Origin: Rhodobacter maris
GTDB taxonomy: Bacteria; Pseudomonadota; Alphaproteobacteria; Rhodobacterales; Rhodobacteraceae
Length of the DNA stretch: 64,000 nucleotides
NCBI RefSeq assembly: GCF_900217815.1
Contig: NZ_OBMT01000008.1
Span: 62,001 to 126,000, forward strand
Reading direction: 5' to 3'
The notes under the pieces are model-generated. The model had not been told where the DNA came from. It did not search any database and was given only the letters and a program-made list of their open reading frames with translations. This document shows positions 1 to 9,652 of the stretch, one piece after another. Numbering within the stretch: the first letter of the stretch is position 1; every line of letters starts with the position of its first letter. Made by a program: the position numbers and the translations under genes.

Positions 1-319
1 CGGGCAGCGCTTTCGGCACGAATCCGATCGCCCCTTCGTCGAGCGCCTCGCGCGCCGCGGCCGGGCGCGCCACGCCCGAGATAATCGCAACCGCCTGATC
101 CGGGTAGCGCCGCTTCATTTCGCTCAGCCCGACCAATCCATCCATACCGGGCATATCGTAATCGAGCAGAACGAGGTCGAACGGACCGAGCTGTTCAACC
201 TGGCTCAAGGCCTCGGAAAGATCGCCTGCCACCGCGACATCCTCGCAGCCTCCCGCCCGCAGCAGCGCCGCGATGGCGTCGCGCACGAGCGCATGATCGT
301 CGGCAATCAATAGCTTCAC
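1..319 (-). CDS. LuxR/NarL-type response regulator, receiver domain (3' end outside window)
   Basis: The minus-strand translation reads as a CheY-like receiver: the acidic pocket is LLIADDH near the N-terminus, the phospho-acceptor Asp lies in LVLLDYDMPGMDG, and the switch Lys lies in GFVPKALP at the window edge. The GTG at 319-317 is chosen because a GGAGG sits 5 nt upstream; an overlapping ATG opens another frame. The receiver resembles those of NarL/FixJ regulators, so a C-terminal HTH is expected beyond position 1 but cannot be seen. It is divergent from the SUOX-fold/hybrid-kinase pair and could be the output regulator of that kinase, which is inference from proximity only. Confidence 0.85.
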   Translation of the reverse strand, partial: MKLLIADDHALVRDAIAALLRAGGCEDVAVAGDLSEALSQVEQLGPFDLVLLDYDMPGMDGLVGLSEMKRRYPDQAVAIISGVARPAAAREALDEGAIGFVPKALP

Positions 320-572
320 ACATTCCTCCGAAATTCCATTCGCCCCGCCCCGCTCTGGTTTTCCGCTTACCAAGGGTAATCCGCAAGAAGCCGCGGCAAT
401 GCAAGGGTGGCCCGGATACGTTTCCGGTTACCTCTTCCAAAGCACCATGCACACCCCAATAAGCAGTGCAACCCGTATCCCTCCGAATAGGATAATATAC
501 GTCTTCGCAGATGGCTGACCTTGCGCGCTGTGCAAGACTGCGAGCGATAATGCCAGTTCGGGAGGAAAGGCC
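320..572. promoter_or_regulatory. divergent intergenic region between response regulator and SUOX-fold gene
   Basis: About 250 bases between two divergent genes, so it should carry both promoters. A GGAGG at 561-565 serves the GTG at 573. No convincing -35/-10 pair or operator was recognised, and no ORF in it looks coding. Confidence 0.4.
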
Positions 573-1244
573 GTGCAACAGCTCAGACTGACGGCCCGCT
601 TCCTGACTTTGCGCGCCGTTGCCGTGGCGGCGATCGCCTTGCCGGTCACATTGGTCAATGCCGACGCACCGCCCCGCATCACCCCGATGCTTCCTTCCGC
701 GACGCCTTTCGCGGCGGAAAATGTGTCGATGAGACCCACCAATGTGTTTTCCCCTGATCCGGTGGCACCGCTCGGCGCGCCCAAAGGCAAGATTCTCCTC
801 ACAGTGACCGGAGCTCTCGGTACCGGAAATGCTCCTGCGCTGGCGGATCCCGTGGATAAATCCGGCGCAACCCAGGTGGTGCAGTTCGACGATGCGATGC
901 TCGGGGCGTTGCCGCGCGCGGAATTTGCCACTTCGACGATCTGGACCAGCGGCGAATCCCGCTTTTCCGGCGTGCCACTGCGCGAAGTCCTCGCGCGGCT
1001 CGGCGTACACGCGGGCCAGATCCGGGTGATCGCGCTCAACGATTATGCGGTGGAAATCCCGCTGGCCGAACTTGCCGACGAGGCCCCGCTGCTCGCCGAC
1101 CGGCGCAACGGTCAGCCGATGTCGATCCGCGAGAAGGGACCGCTCTGGATCGTCTACCCCTATGACGCCGATCCTTCCTATCGAAACGAGGTAATTTACG
1201 CGCGCTCCGTATGGCAGGTGGACCGGATCGAGGTTCTGCCGTAA
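573..1244 (+). CDS. exported protein with oxidoreductase molybdopterin-binding (SUOX-like) fold
   Basis: A 223-residue protein with an N-terminal hydrophobic segment (about residues 8-30) that looks like a signal peptide. Residues from about 60 on resemble the SUOX/molybdopterin-oxidoreductase domain, with the block FSGVPLREVLARLG and the GPLWIVYPYD segment typical of small periplasmic members. There is no cysteine anywhere, so the Cys that ligates Mo in sulfite oxidases is absent and an enzymatic role is doubtful. It starts at GTG 573 behind GGAGG and ends 32 bp before the hybrid kinase, so the two are probably co-transcribed and this may be a ligand-binding or sensory partner. That role is inference. 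Confidence 0.7.
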   Translation: MQQLRLTARFLTLRAVAVAAIALPVTLVNADAPPRITPMLPSATPFAAENVSMRPTNVFSPDPVAPLGAPKGKILLTVTGALGTGNAPALADPVDKSGATQVVQFDDAMLGALPRAEFATSTIWTSGESRFSGVPLREVLARLGVHAGQIRVIALNDYAVEIPLAELADEAPLLADRRNGQPMSIREKGPLWIVYPYDADPSYRNEVIYARSVWQVDRIEVLP

Positions 1245-1276
1245 CATCCGGGGCAACGTTTTTTCAAGTTGCGTAA

Positions 1277-4179
1277 ATGTACAATCGTTCGACTCCGTTT
1301 CGTGCCCCATCCCAGCCGTTGCGCCATCTGCTCTTTGCCGGGCTGGTGGCTCTTCTCCTGACGGCCGGGGTCTCGCTTTACCACTATGGCGCCGCCGTAC
1401 GTGTCGATATCGACAATCTCGCGATCGCCAATTCCGACAGCCTGCAATGGACCCTCGCCCAACTCGAAGTGGAATATTACCAGTTCGAGGAGACGCTTGT
1501 CCGTGGCAGCGCCGACAGCCGCGTCGATCTTGAGGATTTCTCTCGTAAATTCGATATTTTCTACAGCCGCGCCCAGACCATCCGCGATGGGGCCGGGTTC
1601 CGTGTCGTCACCGAGACCGAAGCCGCCTCGGCGGCGCTTTCCCGGCTTGATCGCTATCTGATCGAGACCGCGGCGCAGATCGACGCCGGGCCCGAGACGT
1701 TGAAACAGGCACTGCCGCGGTTGCGCCAGACAACGCGCGAAATGGCGTCTGAAGTGCGCACGATCTCGAGCTATGGCGTGAACGCGCTGGCCGAACGCGC
1801 AAAGGACCAGCGCGAACAGGTGTTCGATTCGCTCATCCGCCTCGCCTCGCTCACCGCCGCGCTCCTCGCCACGGTATCGGCGGGGTTCATCATCACCTGG
1901 TGGCTGTGGCGCTACGGGCGCAACCAGACCCAGTCGCTCGTCTTCGCCAAGGCCCGGCTCGAGGCGGTGATCGGAACTTCGATCGACGCGGTGATCGTGG
2001 TCGACCAGACCGGCCGGGTGATCGAGTTCAACGGCGCCGCCGAAAAGGTCTTTGGCTATACCCGCGCCGAGGCGCAAGGCACGCTGATGCACGATCTGAT
2101 CGTGCCCCATCACATGAAGGCCGCGCATGACGCGGGTTTTCGCCGCTACCGCGCCGGGGGCGTGCCGCGCATCGCCGGGCACGGGCTGATCGGGCTACAA
2201 GCGCGTCGCAAGAACGGCAGCGTCTTTCCGGCCGAGCTTTCCGTTACGGCAACGCGGATCGGCAAGAAAGAAATCTTCGTCGGCTATCTGCGCGACATCA
2301 CCGACCGGGTCGCCGCCGAGCAGGAACTGATCGACGCGCGCGATTCCGCAATGGCAGGCGAGCGCGCGCAATCGGAATTCGTCGCCGTGATGAGCCACGA
2401 GATGCGCACGCCGCTCAACGGGCTGCTGGGCACGCTCGATCTGCTGGTGGAAACGCCGCTTGATGCCACGCAGCGCCGCTTTGTCGAATCGATGCAGAAG
2501 GCGGGCGAGATCCTGCTCAGCCATGTCAACAACACGCTCGATGTCGAGCGGCTCGATGCCGGCAAGTTTTCTCTGGTGCGCGAGCCTTTCGCACCGATGG
2601 AAGTGGCCGACGAGATCGTGCAAACCCAGGCAGGCGCGGCCGCGGCGCGCGGCAACCAGCTCGTCGCTGTGGCCGAGGGGCGCCTGCCCGAAGCGGTGGA
2701 AGGCGATGCGCTCCGGATCCGCCAGGTGCTGATCAACCTCGTGGGCAATGCGATCAAATTCACACGCAACGGCAAGATTTCCGTCGAGGTGGAATACCAC
2801 CGCGACCAGGGCCAGCTCGAATACCGGGTGATCGACACCGGCATCGGCATTCCAGCCGATCAGGCGGAGCGGATCTTCGACGATTTCGTCACCCTCGATC
2901 CGGAACTCTCGCGCGAGGCGACAGGCTCCGGTCTCGGCCTCTCGATCGCGCGGCGGCTGATGCGGGCGATGCGGGGCGAGATCGGTGTCGAAAGCGATGT
3001 CGGCAAAGGCTCGGCGTTCTGGATCACGCTGCCCGCGCCGGTGGTCCTGCCGATACCTGCGCCGCGCGCGCCGCTGCGGCTGACGCCGAAGCCGCAAGCG
3101 CCCGAGCCCGTGATGGCAAGTGCCGAGGTTGAGGCTTCCGGGGGCGGAGCGGTCCGCCTCTCCGCCAATGCGCCGCTTCTGCTCACCCCTGGGAGTGCCC
3201 CCCCCCGCGCGGCAGCGGCCAACCGCCGCCTGCGCCGGACGATGCCTCCGGGATGTCGCCGCCGCACGCGCCGATCGATGTGCTGGTGGTGGAAGACAAC
3301 GACATCAACCGCGTCGTCCTGTGCGAGATGCTGCGCCGCGGCGGACACCGTTTCAACGAGGCGCGCGACGGGTTCGAGGGCGTGGAAATCGCCTCCCGGC
3401 GCCGCTTCGACGTGATCCTGATCGATCTCAACATGCCACGAATGAACGGCATCGAAGCGACCGAAGCGATCCGCGCGGGCCAGGGGCCGAACCGGGCAAC
3501 GCCCATTATCGCCATCACCGCGAACGTGCTGCCCGAAGCGCGCGCCCGGCTTGAGGCGGCCGGGGTCTGCCGCGTGATCTCGAAACCGATCACGCGGCGC
3601 ATCCTCGAACAGGTGCTGGCCGATGAACTGGCCCGAGCCGGCACAGGTTCTGCGCCGCGGTCCGCAACAGTTCAAATCGGTGCCGCCACCCCGCATCTGG
3701 CGCAGAGCGCGCCTAAACTTTCGGCCGAGACTGCGCCGCACCGCGCGGTCAGCGCCTTCTCGCCCGGCGGCGCCCCTCTGATGGCGACGCGCGAGGCTCC
3801 GCTGATCAATCTGGCGACCCACACTGATCTGGCGCAGTCGCTCGGACCCGATCTGATGGCGCAGACGCTTGCGCAATTTCTCGCGGAAGGCGAGTCGATG
3901 CTGCCACGCCTGACCACTGTCGCCGCCCAGGCCGACCCCGCTGCCACCGCAGCCCTTGCGCATAAATTCGCCGGTTCTGCCGCACTTCTGGGGGCAGACA
4001 GGCTGCATCGCCTGCTCAAGGCGATTGATACCCCCCTGCGCCACCTCCCGGCAGGTGCGCCTCCGGGTGATTCGGCCGCCGCCGCGCTGGCGGCGCTTCC
4101 GACCGTCTGGACGGCCACTCGCGCGATGGTTGCAACGCGAATTTCCCCGACACAGACCCCGGATGGGACGAGCACCTGA
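1277..4179 (+). CDS. hybrid sensor histidine kinase (TM-PAS-HisKA-HATPase-REC-Hpt), frameshifted at a C9 run
   Basis: The first frame (from 1277) encodes TM1 near residues 18-37, an extracytoplasmic region, TM2 near 192-212, a PAS domain near 225-345, the HisKA box [11 protein letters not shown] with His at residue 374, and a HATPase with GNAIKFT, DTGIGIP and GSGLGLS. It then runs into an Ala/Pro linker and stops at 3415. A different frame continues the same kind of linker (PPAPDDASG) and encodes a receiver, with Asp in [13 protein letters not shown] (nt 3424) and Lys in ISKPITRR, followed by an Hpt domain with LAHKFAGSA; it ends at 4179. The frames meet at nine consecutive C at 3198-3206. 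One extra C, or two fewer, joins everything into a single protein of about 966 residues. It is therefore one gene with a real or artefactual frameshift. Ligand unknown. Confidence 0.85.
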
Positions 4180-4287
4180 CACAAGCGGACACAAATACAC
4201 CACTTTCGCGCCAAAATTGTGCCCAAAACTATACCTAAGATTGCGTTTAGTGCCGTCCGACATATTGCCGAGGTTTACGAAGGGCAA

Positions 4288-4308
4288 TTAACCTAGCATT
4301 TAGGTTAA
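4288..4308. promoter_or_regulatory. inverted repeat TTAACCTA-N5-TAGGTTAA upstream of 4324 gene
   Basis: The sequence reads as two perfect 8-base arms around a 5-base spacer, unusually AT-rich for this region, ending 15 bases before the ATG of the next gene. It could be a dimeric repressor operator. It does not fit the TTAA-N7-TTAA spacing of CtrA sites. The binding protein is unknown. Confidence 0.4.
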
Positions 4309-4323
4309 GGAACGGAGGCATTG

Positions 4324-5130
4324 ATGGTCTGGTCACACATCCTGCCGCATCCGGCACACCAGGTTACCCCCGGGCCTTGGTTCGTGCGGGCACTGGCGCG
4401 GTTGCGCCTGTCTTTTTCGAAACCGGCGCCGGAAGCGGAGCCCAGGCGCACAGCGCAAGCTGATCTGACCGCGCAACCGGAGATGCAGGATATCTTTGCC
4501 GAGGGCTTCACCCGCGTGGCGCCGCTGCATCAACTGCCGATGGCACCGCATGTGAGTTCGGTTCCGACACCGATCTCTGCCTTGACCGCGTTTCCTGCAG
4601 AGCCTCCGCCTCACACCGAAGCGGCATCTGCGTCCCGCCGCACGATCAGCGCCGCCAATGCCGCCGCCGCCCCCACTACGCGCCCGGCCGCGGCGTTCCA
4701 CGCAGTCGAGGTCGAGAATATCGCGCTGGTCATGGTGCTTTCGCGGCGTTCCGGGGCACCTATTCCCTGCCTCGAATGGCTCGGCGATCACGGGCTGCCG
4801 TTCCGCCGCATTGCCGCATTGGCTCCGACCTCGCCGATCTGGTCGGCGCCGCATGGCGCGCTTCTGATCGTCGATCTGGATACTCTGGGCGGGGTGACCG
4901 CCATGGCCGAGGGGTTGATGCGGCTGCGTCAGGGCCGCCCGGACATTTCCGTCGTGCTGCTGTCGGAAGAGGTGGCCGGGCATGATTTCGGCATCGAACG
5001 GCTCGCACTCGCCGATGTCACGCTGCGCCTGCCCTGTGCTTTCGCCAGTTTCGAATTCGCCCTCGCCGAGGCGCCGATCAACAACGCGATCTGGCAGGAA
5101 CGCATGGCAGAGGTCCAGCCTGAATTCTAG
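4324..5130 (+). CDS. hypothetical protein, possible pseudo-receiver C-terminal domain
   Basis: A 268-residue protein not recognised by family. The N-terminal half is Pro/Ala-rich and probably disordered. From about residue 130 it has alternating beta-like and helical segments (ENIALVMVLSRR, ALLIVDLDTLGG, DISVVLLSEEV) reminiscent of a CheY-like fold without clear catalytic residues. ATG 4324 is preferred over the TTG at 4321 because GGAGG at 4314-4318 is 5 nt upstream. It follows the hybrid kinase by 144 bp with an inverted repeat between. Its stop overlaps the stop of the convergent aminotransferase gene in a shared CTAG. Confidence 0.6.
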   Translation: MVWSHILPHPAHQVTPGPWFVRALARLRLSFSKPAPEAEPRRTAQADLTAQPEMQDIFAEGFTRVAPLHQLPMAPHVSSVPTPISALTAFPAEPPPHTEAASASRRTISAANAAAAPTTRPAAAFHAVEVENIALVMVLSRRSGAPIPCLEWLGDHGLPFRRIAALAPTSPIWSAPHGALLIVDLDTLGGVTAMAEGLMRLRQGRPDISVVLLSEEVAGHDFGIERLALADVTLRLPCAFASFEFALAEAPINNAIWQERMAEVQPEF

Positions 5131-6326
5131 CTCCGCCGCAGTTCCGCATCGAGGATCCTGGCGATTGCCACCGCATCGGCTTCGTGGAACGTGAGCGGCA
5201 GACGCAGATCAAGCAGAGCCGACAACAACCGGTCGGTGCGCGGCAGATTTTGTGCGGGCGCGTAACGCCAGCTCTGATGACGTGAGGTGAATGCAACGGG
5301 TTCGGCAGCGCCAAACCATTTCAACTCTACCCCCCGCGCGGCGCAGCGCGCAACAAGGCCCTGAATACGCGCGGCTTCCCAGCCGGGCAACAGGAACTGG
5401 AAGGACGAGCCCACGAAGGCCTCGTCCTGGGGCCGCGGGATCAACCGCAGACCCGGCGCGGCAGAAAGCCCCGCCTCCAGCGCGCGATAAAGCCCGTTCC
5501 AACGCGCCGCCCGATCCGGCAGTTCGGCGATTTGCGGCCTCAGGATCGCGGCGCGCAGATTGTCCATCCGGCCCGAAACATTCGGCATCTGGTATTTCGC
5601 GGTTTCGAAATAGTCCGGCCCCGGCGCGGCGCGATGCCGATGGTAAAGCATGTAGCTGCCCGAGATCAGAATCATCCGCGCCATCAGCACCGGGTCGTCG
5701 GAGACGATGAGCCCCCCCTCGCCCGAGTTCATGTGCTTGTAGGTTTGCGTCGAATAGCAGCCCACAGCGCCGAAGCGCCCCGAAGGCGTGCCACGCCAGG
5801 CGGCCCCCATCGTATGTGCGCAATCCTCCACCACAGTGATCCCGGCCGCGCTGGCGATCTCCATCAGCCGATCCATGTCGCAGATATGGCCGCGCATATG
5901 CGACAAAAGGAGCACCTTCGCCCCCGCTGTTGTCGCCTTGTCGGCGAAATCCTCCAGGTCAATCACCAGATCCTCGGTGGTCTCGACGAGAACCGGTTCG
6001 GCACCGAGCGCCGCAATCGCGCCGGGCACCGGGGCGAGGGTGAAAGCATTGGTCAGCACCCGCTCGCCCGGGGCAACGCCAAGCGCGCGCAAGGCGCAGC
6101 GCATCGCATAGCCTCCAGAGGCAACAGCCAAACAATAGCGCGCCCCGGTGTATGTTGCAAAATCAACTTCCAGAGCCGCAGTTTCGTCAATTTCGCCGGG
6201 GGCAATGTTGTATCTGTGCAAGCGGCCCGAGCGCATCACCGCCACCGCCGCGGCAATCCCGGCTTCGGAAATCGGCTCCTGCTGGGTGAAATTACCGGTA
6301 AAGACCTCAAGCGTCTCATCCATCAT
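5127..6326 (-). CDS. DegT/DnrJ/EryC1/StrS-family PLP-dependent aminotransferase
   Basis: A 399-residue fold-type I aminotransferase. The N-terminal part carries the substrate/PLP segment SGGYAMRCALRALG. VVEDCAHTMGA contains the Asp that contacts the pyridine nitrogen, and the PLP lysine is in STQTYKHMNSGEGG. Family members usually transaminate nucleotide-linked sugars, but no sugar or polysaccharide genes surround this one, so the substrate is unknown. Its start overlaps the 3' end of the MFS gene by 11 bp, which places it last in a gph-like / MFS / aminotransferase operon. Confidence 0.85.
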   Translation of the reverse strand: MMDETLEVFTGNFTQQEPISEAGIAAAVAVMRSGRLHRYNIAPGEIDETAALEVDFATYTGARYCLAVASGGYAMRCALRALGVAPGERVLTNAFTLAPVPGAIAALGAEPVLVETTEDLVIDLEDFADKATTAGAKVLLLSHMRGHICDMDRLMEIASAAGITVVEDCAHTMGAAWRGTPSGRFGAVGCYSTQTYKHMNSGEGGLIVSDDPVLMARMILISGSYMLYHRHRAAPGPDYFETAKYQMPNVSGRMDNLRAAILRPQIAELPDRAARWNGLYRALEAGLSAAPGLRLIPRPQDEAFVGSSFQFLLPGWEAARIQGLVARCAARGVELKWFGAAEPVAFTSRHQSWRYAPAQNLPRTDRLLSALLDLRLPLTFHEADAVAIARILDAELRRS

Positions 6327-7533
6327 CGTCCCGCCTCCTCAGGCATGCAAAGAGCGCGCCAGCCGCCACAAGCACGGCTGCGGCCACGAAAAAGGCCACA
6401 TCAGGGCTCTGCACCGGCGCCGCGTCGGAGAGGAAATAGCCGAAGAGCCCGGCGAAGAACAGCGTGCCCGCCAGCGTTGCGAGGCTTTCCACCGCGGCGA
6501 GCCCCCCCTGCAGGGCGCCCTGCTCGCTCTCCGCCACCGCCCGCGACATCATTGCGGCAAGGCTCGGCTGCGCGAACCCCTCGGGGCCGTGGAAAAGCAA
6601 AAGCACGATCACCGCGCCAAGCCCTCCGGCAAAGCCATAACCCGTCGCGACGAGACCGGCGACGATGAGCCCGAGCAGCACTGCGCGCCGTTCGCCGATC
6701 CGCGCCACCACCGGGCCGGTCAGCAGCCCCTGAGCGAGTGCCCAGACCAGCCCGAACCCCGCAAGCGTGAGCCCGATCACCGCCTCCGACCAGCCGAATT
6801 TCGCAATCCCCCAGAATGACCAGATCGCCGGATAGACCGCCGAGCCAAAGGTATAAAGGGTGATCACCGCCACGAGCGGCAGCACGCCGCGGGCACGCGC
6901 GAAAACCGCAAACATGCCAAAGGGATTCGCCTCGCGCCAATGCGGGCGGCGCCGTTTTTCCGGCGCAAGGGTTTCGGGAAGCGCGAAAAAACCCCAGATC
7001 AGATTGGCTCCGGCAAGCCCTGCCGCGGCCCAGAACGGCACCCTTGGCCCGAATGTCCCAAGCAGCCCGCCCAGCGCCGGGCCCAGCACGAAGCCAAGCC
7101 CCAGCGCCGCGCCGAGCCAGCCGAAAACGCGGGCGCGTCGCTCGGGCGCGGTGACATCGGCGACATAGGCATGGGCGATCACCGGCGTTGCACCGCAGAT
7201 CCCGGCAACAAGGCGCGCGGCGAAAAGCCAGCCAAGGCTAGGGGCAAGCGCATAAAGAAGATAATCGATGCAGAGCCCCCCGAGCGCGAGGAGCAGAAGC
7301 GGCCGCCGCCCGAACCGGTCCGAGAGAACCCCCATGAGCGGCGCAGCGATAAATTGCGCCAGCGCATAGCTCGCGTAGAGCGCGCCGCCCACCTTCACTG
7401 CATCGGAAAGCGCAACGCCCCCGACCTCCTCGATCAGTCGTGGCACCACCGGCACGATCAGGCCGAGCCCCGCCATGTCGAGAAAGACGACGAGCAGGAT
7501 GAAGACAATCGCGCGCGGCGGCAGTTCAGCCAT
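6316..7533 (-). CDS. MFS transporter, TetA/drug:H+ antiporter type
   Basis: A 405-residue inner-membrane protein with about 12 hydrophobic segments. The loop 2-3 signature reads GVLSDRFGRRPLLL and the motif-C-like region reads GLGFVLGPALGG. Homologues are commonly called TCR/Tet family MFS transporters; the real substrate cannot be read from sequence. An in-frame upstream extension to 7698 is rejected because ATG 7533 starts MAELPPRAIVFILLVV, the usual N-terminus, and overlaps the phosphatase stop by 8 bp, as expected for coupled genes. Confidence 0.85.
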   Translation of the reverse strand: MAELPPRAIVFILLVVFLDMAGLGLIVPVVPRLIEEVGGVALSDAVKVGGALYASYALAQFIAAPLMGVLSDRFGRRPLLLLALGGLCIDYLLYALAPSLGWLFAARLVAGICGATPVIAHAYVADVTAPERRARVFGWLGAALGLGFVLGPALGGLLGTFGPRVPFWAAAGLAGANLIWGFFALPETLAPEKRRRPHWREANPFGMFAVFARARGVLPLVAVITLYTFGSAVYPAIWSFWGIAKFGWSEAVIGLTLAGFGLVWALAQGLLTGPVVARIGERRAVLLGLIVAGLVATGYGFAGGLGAVIVLLLFHGPEGFAQPSLAAMMSRAVAESEQGALQGGLAAVESLATLAGTLFFAGLFGYFLSDAAPVQSPDVAFFVAAAVLVAAGALFACLRRRDDDG

Positions 7534-8212
7534 GACGCGGCAGGAACCGGCCGACACAGCCGGGCAAATCGGCGTAGCTTTCAAGCATCGCTTCGGGAGC
7601 AAGGCGAGAAATCGCCGCCCCTTCGGGCCCGAAGCCGACGAGAATGCATGGCACGCCCACCGCGCGCGCGGTGACACGATCGGTTTCGGTATCGCCAATC
7701 ATCACCGAATGCGCCACCGTGCCACCCGCGCGTTCGACCGCCGCCAGATAGGGCGCAGGATCGGGCTTGCGGGTGGGCAGCGTATCGGCGCCGATCAGCG
7801 CGTCGAAAAGCGACGAGACCCCCAGCGCATCGAGCAGGCTCACCGCCAGCGCCTCGGGCTTGTTGGTGCAGATCGCGGTCCGGTAGCCAGCGGTCCGCAA
7901 CGCCGCGACCGCGCCGCTCGCCCCAGCGTAAAGCCTTGAGTGCACACAAATATGATCTGCGTAATGCGCGAGCAGCCGCAAATAATCCTGTTCCACCAGC
8001 GCCGCTGCCCCGGCGCGGTCAGCTCGCGCATATCCCAAAGCCAGCATCGCCCGCCCGCCATGGAAGGCGGTGAGCGCATCGGCCACCGGATCGAGCGCGA
8101 CCTCCAGACCGCGTGCCGCAAAACAGGCATTCGCCGCGGCGATCAGATCGGCGGAGGTGTCCACCAACGTGCCATCGAGATCGAAAACCACCGTCGCCGC
8201 CGTCCCCGTCAC
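7526..8212 (-). CDS. gph: phosphoglycolate phosphatase-like HAD hydrolase
   Basis: A 228-residue HAD-superfamily phosphatase. Motif I is FDLDGTLVDT, motif II is the Thr of AICTNKP, the conserved Lys is in RKPDPAPYL and motif III is IGDTETDRVTA, so all catalytic elements are present. Length and cap size fit Gph, which dephosphorylates 2-phosphoglycolate, but HAD specificity is hard to call. GTG 8212 is chosen as the start; a longer reading to 8341 would run through the divergent glmU promoter and start. It is translationally coupled to the MFS gene. Confidence 0.8.
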   Translation of the reverse strand: MTGTAATVVFDLDGTLVDTSADLIAAANACFAARGLEVALDPVADALTAFHGGRAMLALGYARADRAGAAALVEQDYLRLLAHYADHICVHSRLYAGASGAVAALRTAGYRTAICTNKPEALAVSLLDALGVSSLFDALIGADTLPTRKPDPAPYLAAVERAGGTVAHSVMIGDTETDRVTARAVGVPCILVGFGPEGAAISRLAPEAMLESYADLPGCVGRFLPRHG

Positions 8213-8305
8213 TGTTACGCCCCCGAAAGATTGTGTGATGCTCGCCCTCTTGCGAGCCGGTAGCACATCGGTAAAACAGGCTGACGCAGAAGAAAAGGCG
8301 CTCTC

Positions 8306-9652
8306 ATGGCTATTGCCCTCGTTGTCCTTGCCGCCGGTCAAGGCACCCGCATGAATTCAGAGCTGCCCAAGGTGTTGCACCGGCTCGGCGGCGCGCCCCT
8401 CCTCGCCCATGCGCTTGCAGCAGGGCAAAGGCTCGACCCGGAGCGTGTCGTCGTCGTGGTGGGCCACGGCGCAGCGGAGGTGCAGAGAACGGTCAGCCGG
8501 ATCGCCCCCGAGGCGGATTGCGCGCTTCAGGCCGAGCAGCTCGGTACCGGCCATGCGGTGGCCCAGGCGCTTCTGCAAATGGCAAGCTTCGAGGGCAAGG
8601 TCGTGGTCCTCTACGGCGACACGCCCTTCATCCGGCCCGAAACGCTTGAAAATCTCGTCGAATGCACGGCAGATGTCGTGGTTCTGGGCTTTGAGGCCGC
8701 CGATCCGGGCCGTTACGGGCGCTTGATCGTCACGGGCGACCGGCTCGAACGGATCGTCGAATTCAAGGATGCGACCGAGGCCGAGCGCGCGCTTACCCTG
8801 TGCAACTCGGGCGTGATCTGCTGCGATGCCAGCTTGCTTGCGCGGCTCGTGCGGGCGCTCGGCAATGACAACGCGGCCGGGGAGTATTACCTCACCGATA
8901 TTGTCGCCGCGGCCCGCGCCGAAGGTTATTCGGCCGCGGTGGTGCGCTGCGCCGAGGAAGAGACGCTCGGCATCAACACCCGCGCCGAGCTTGCCCGCGC
9001 CGAAGCGCTGTTTCAGGCCCGCTCCCGCACCGAGGCGCTCGAAAACGGGGTGACCATGGTTGACCCCGCAACCGTCTGGTTCGCCCTTGACACCTGGGTC
9101 GGGCGCGATGTGGTGCTTGGCCCCAATGTCGTCTTCGGCCCCGGGGTGACGATCGAAAGCGGCGCCACGATCGAGGCTTTCTGCCATCTCGAGGGCTGCC
9201 ATATCTCGCGCGGTGCCACCATCGGTCCCTTCGCGCGGCTGCGCCCGGGGGCGGAACTTGCGGAAGATGTCCATATTGGCAATTTCGTCGAGGTGAAGAA
9301 TTCGATCCTCGGCGAGGGGGTCAAGGTTGGCCATCTGACCTATCTGGGCGATGCCGATGTCGGCGAGCACACGAATATTGGCGCGGGCACGGTGACCTGC
9401 AATTATGACGGCGTTTTCAAACACCGCACGACGATTGGCAGCAATGTTTTCATCGGCTCGGATACGATGCTGGTGGCGCCGGTGACGGTGGGCGACGGCG
9501 CGCTCACGGGCTCGGGCTCGACTGTTACCGAGGATGTGCCGGCAGGTGCGCTGGCCCTTGGCCGTGCGAAACAGGTGAACCGTCCGGGGGTGGCGACAAA
9601 GCTTTTCGAGATCCTGCGCGCGAAGAAGGCCGCGCAGAAAAAGGGGGTCTGA
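8306..9652 (+). CDS. glmU: bifunctional GlcNAc-1-phosphate uridylyltransferase / glucosamine-1-phosphate acetyltransferase
   Basis: A 448-residue cytoplasmic enzyme making UDP-GlcNAc for peptidoglycan and LPS. The N-terminal pyrophosphorylase half has the nucleotide loop LAAGQGTRM and the QAEQLGTGHA block. The C-terminal half is a left-handed beta-helix of hexapeptide repeats, with NYDGVFKHRT and GSDTMLVAPV from the acetyltransferase active site. Length is normal for the family. The ATG of glmS follows its stop directly, so glmU and glmS are coupled, which puts the whole branch from fructose-6-P to UDP-GlcNAc together except GlmM. Confidence 0.97.
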   Translation: MAIALVVLAAGQGTRMNSELPKVLHRLGGAPLLAHALAAGQRLDPERVVVVVGHGAAEVQRTVSRIAPEADCALQAEQLGTGHAVAQALLQMASFEGKVVVLYGDTPFIRPETLENLVECTADVVVLGFEAADPGRYGRLIVTGDRLERIVEFKDATEAERALTLCNSGVICCDASLLARLVRALGNDNAAGEYYLTDIVAAARAEGYSAAVVRCAEEETLGINTRAELARAEALFQARSRTEALENGVTMVDPATVWFALDTWVGRDVVLGPNVVFGPGVTIESGATIEAFCHLEGCHISRGATIGPFARLRPGAELAEDVHIGNFVEVKNSILGEGVKVGHLTYLGDADVGEHTNIGAGTVTCNYDGVFKHRTTIGSNVFIGSDTMLVAPVTVGDGALTGSGSTVTEDVPAGALALGRAKQVNRPGVATKLFEILRAKKAAQKKGV

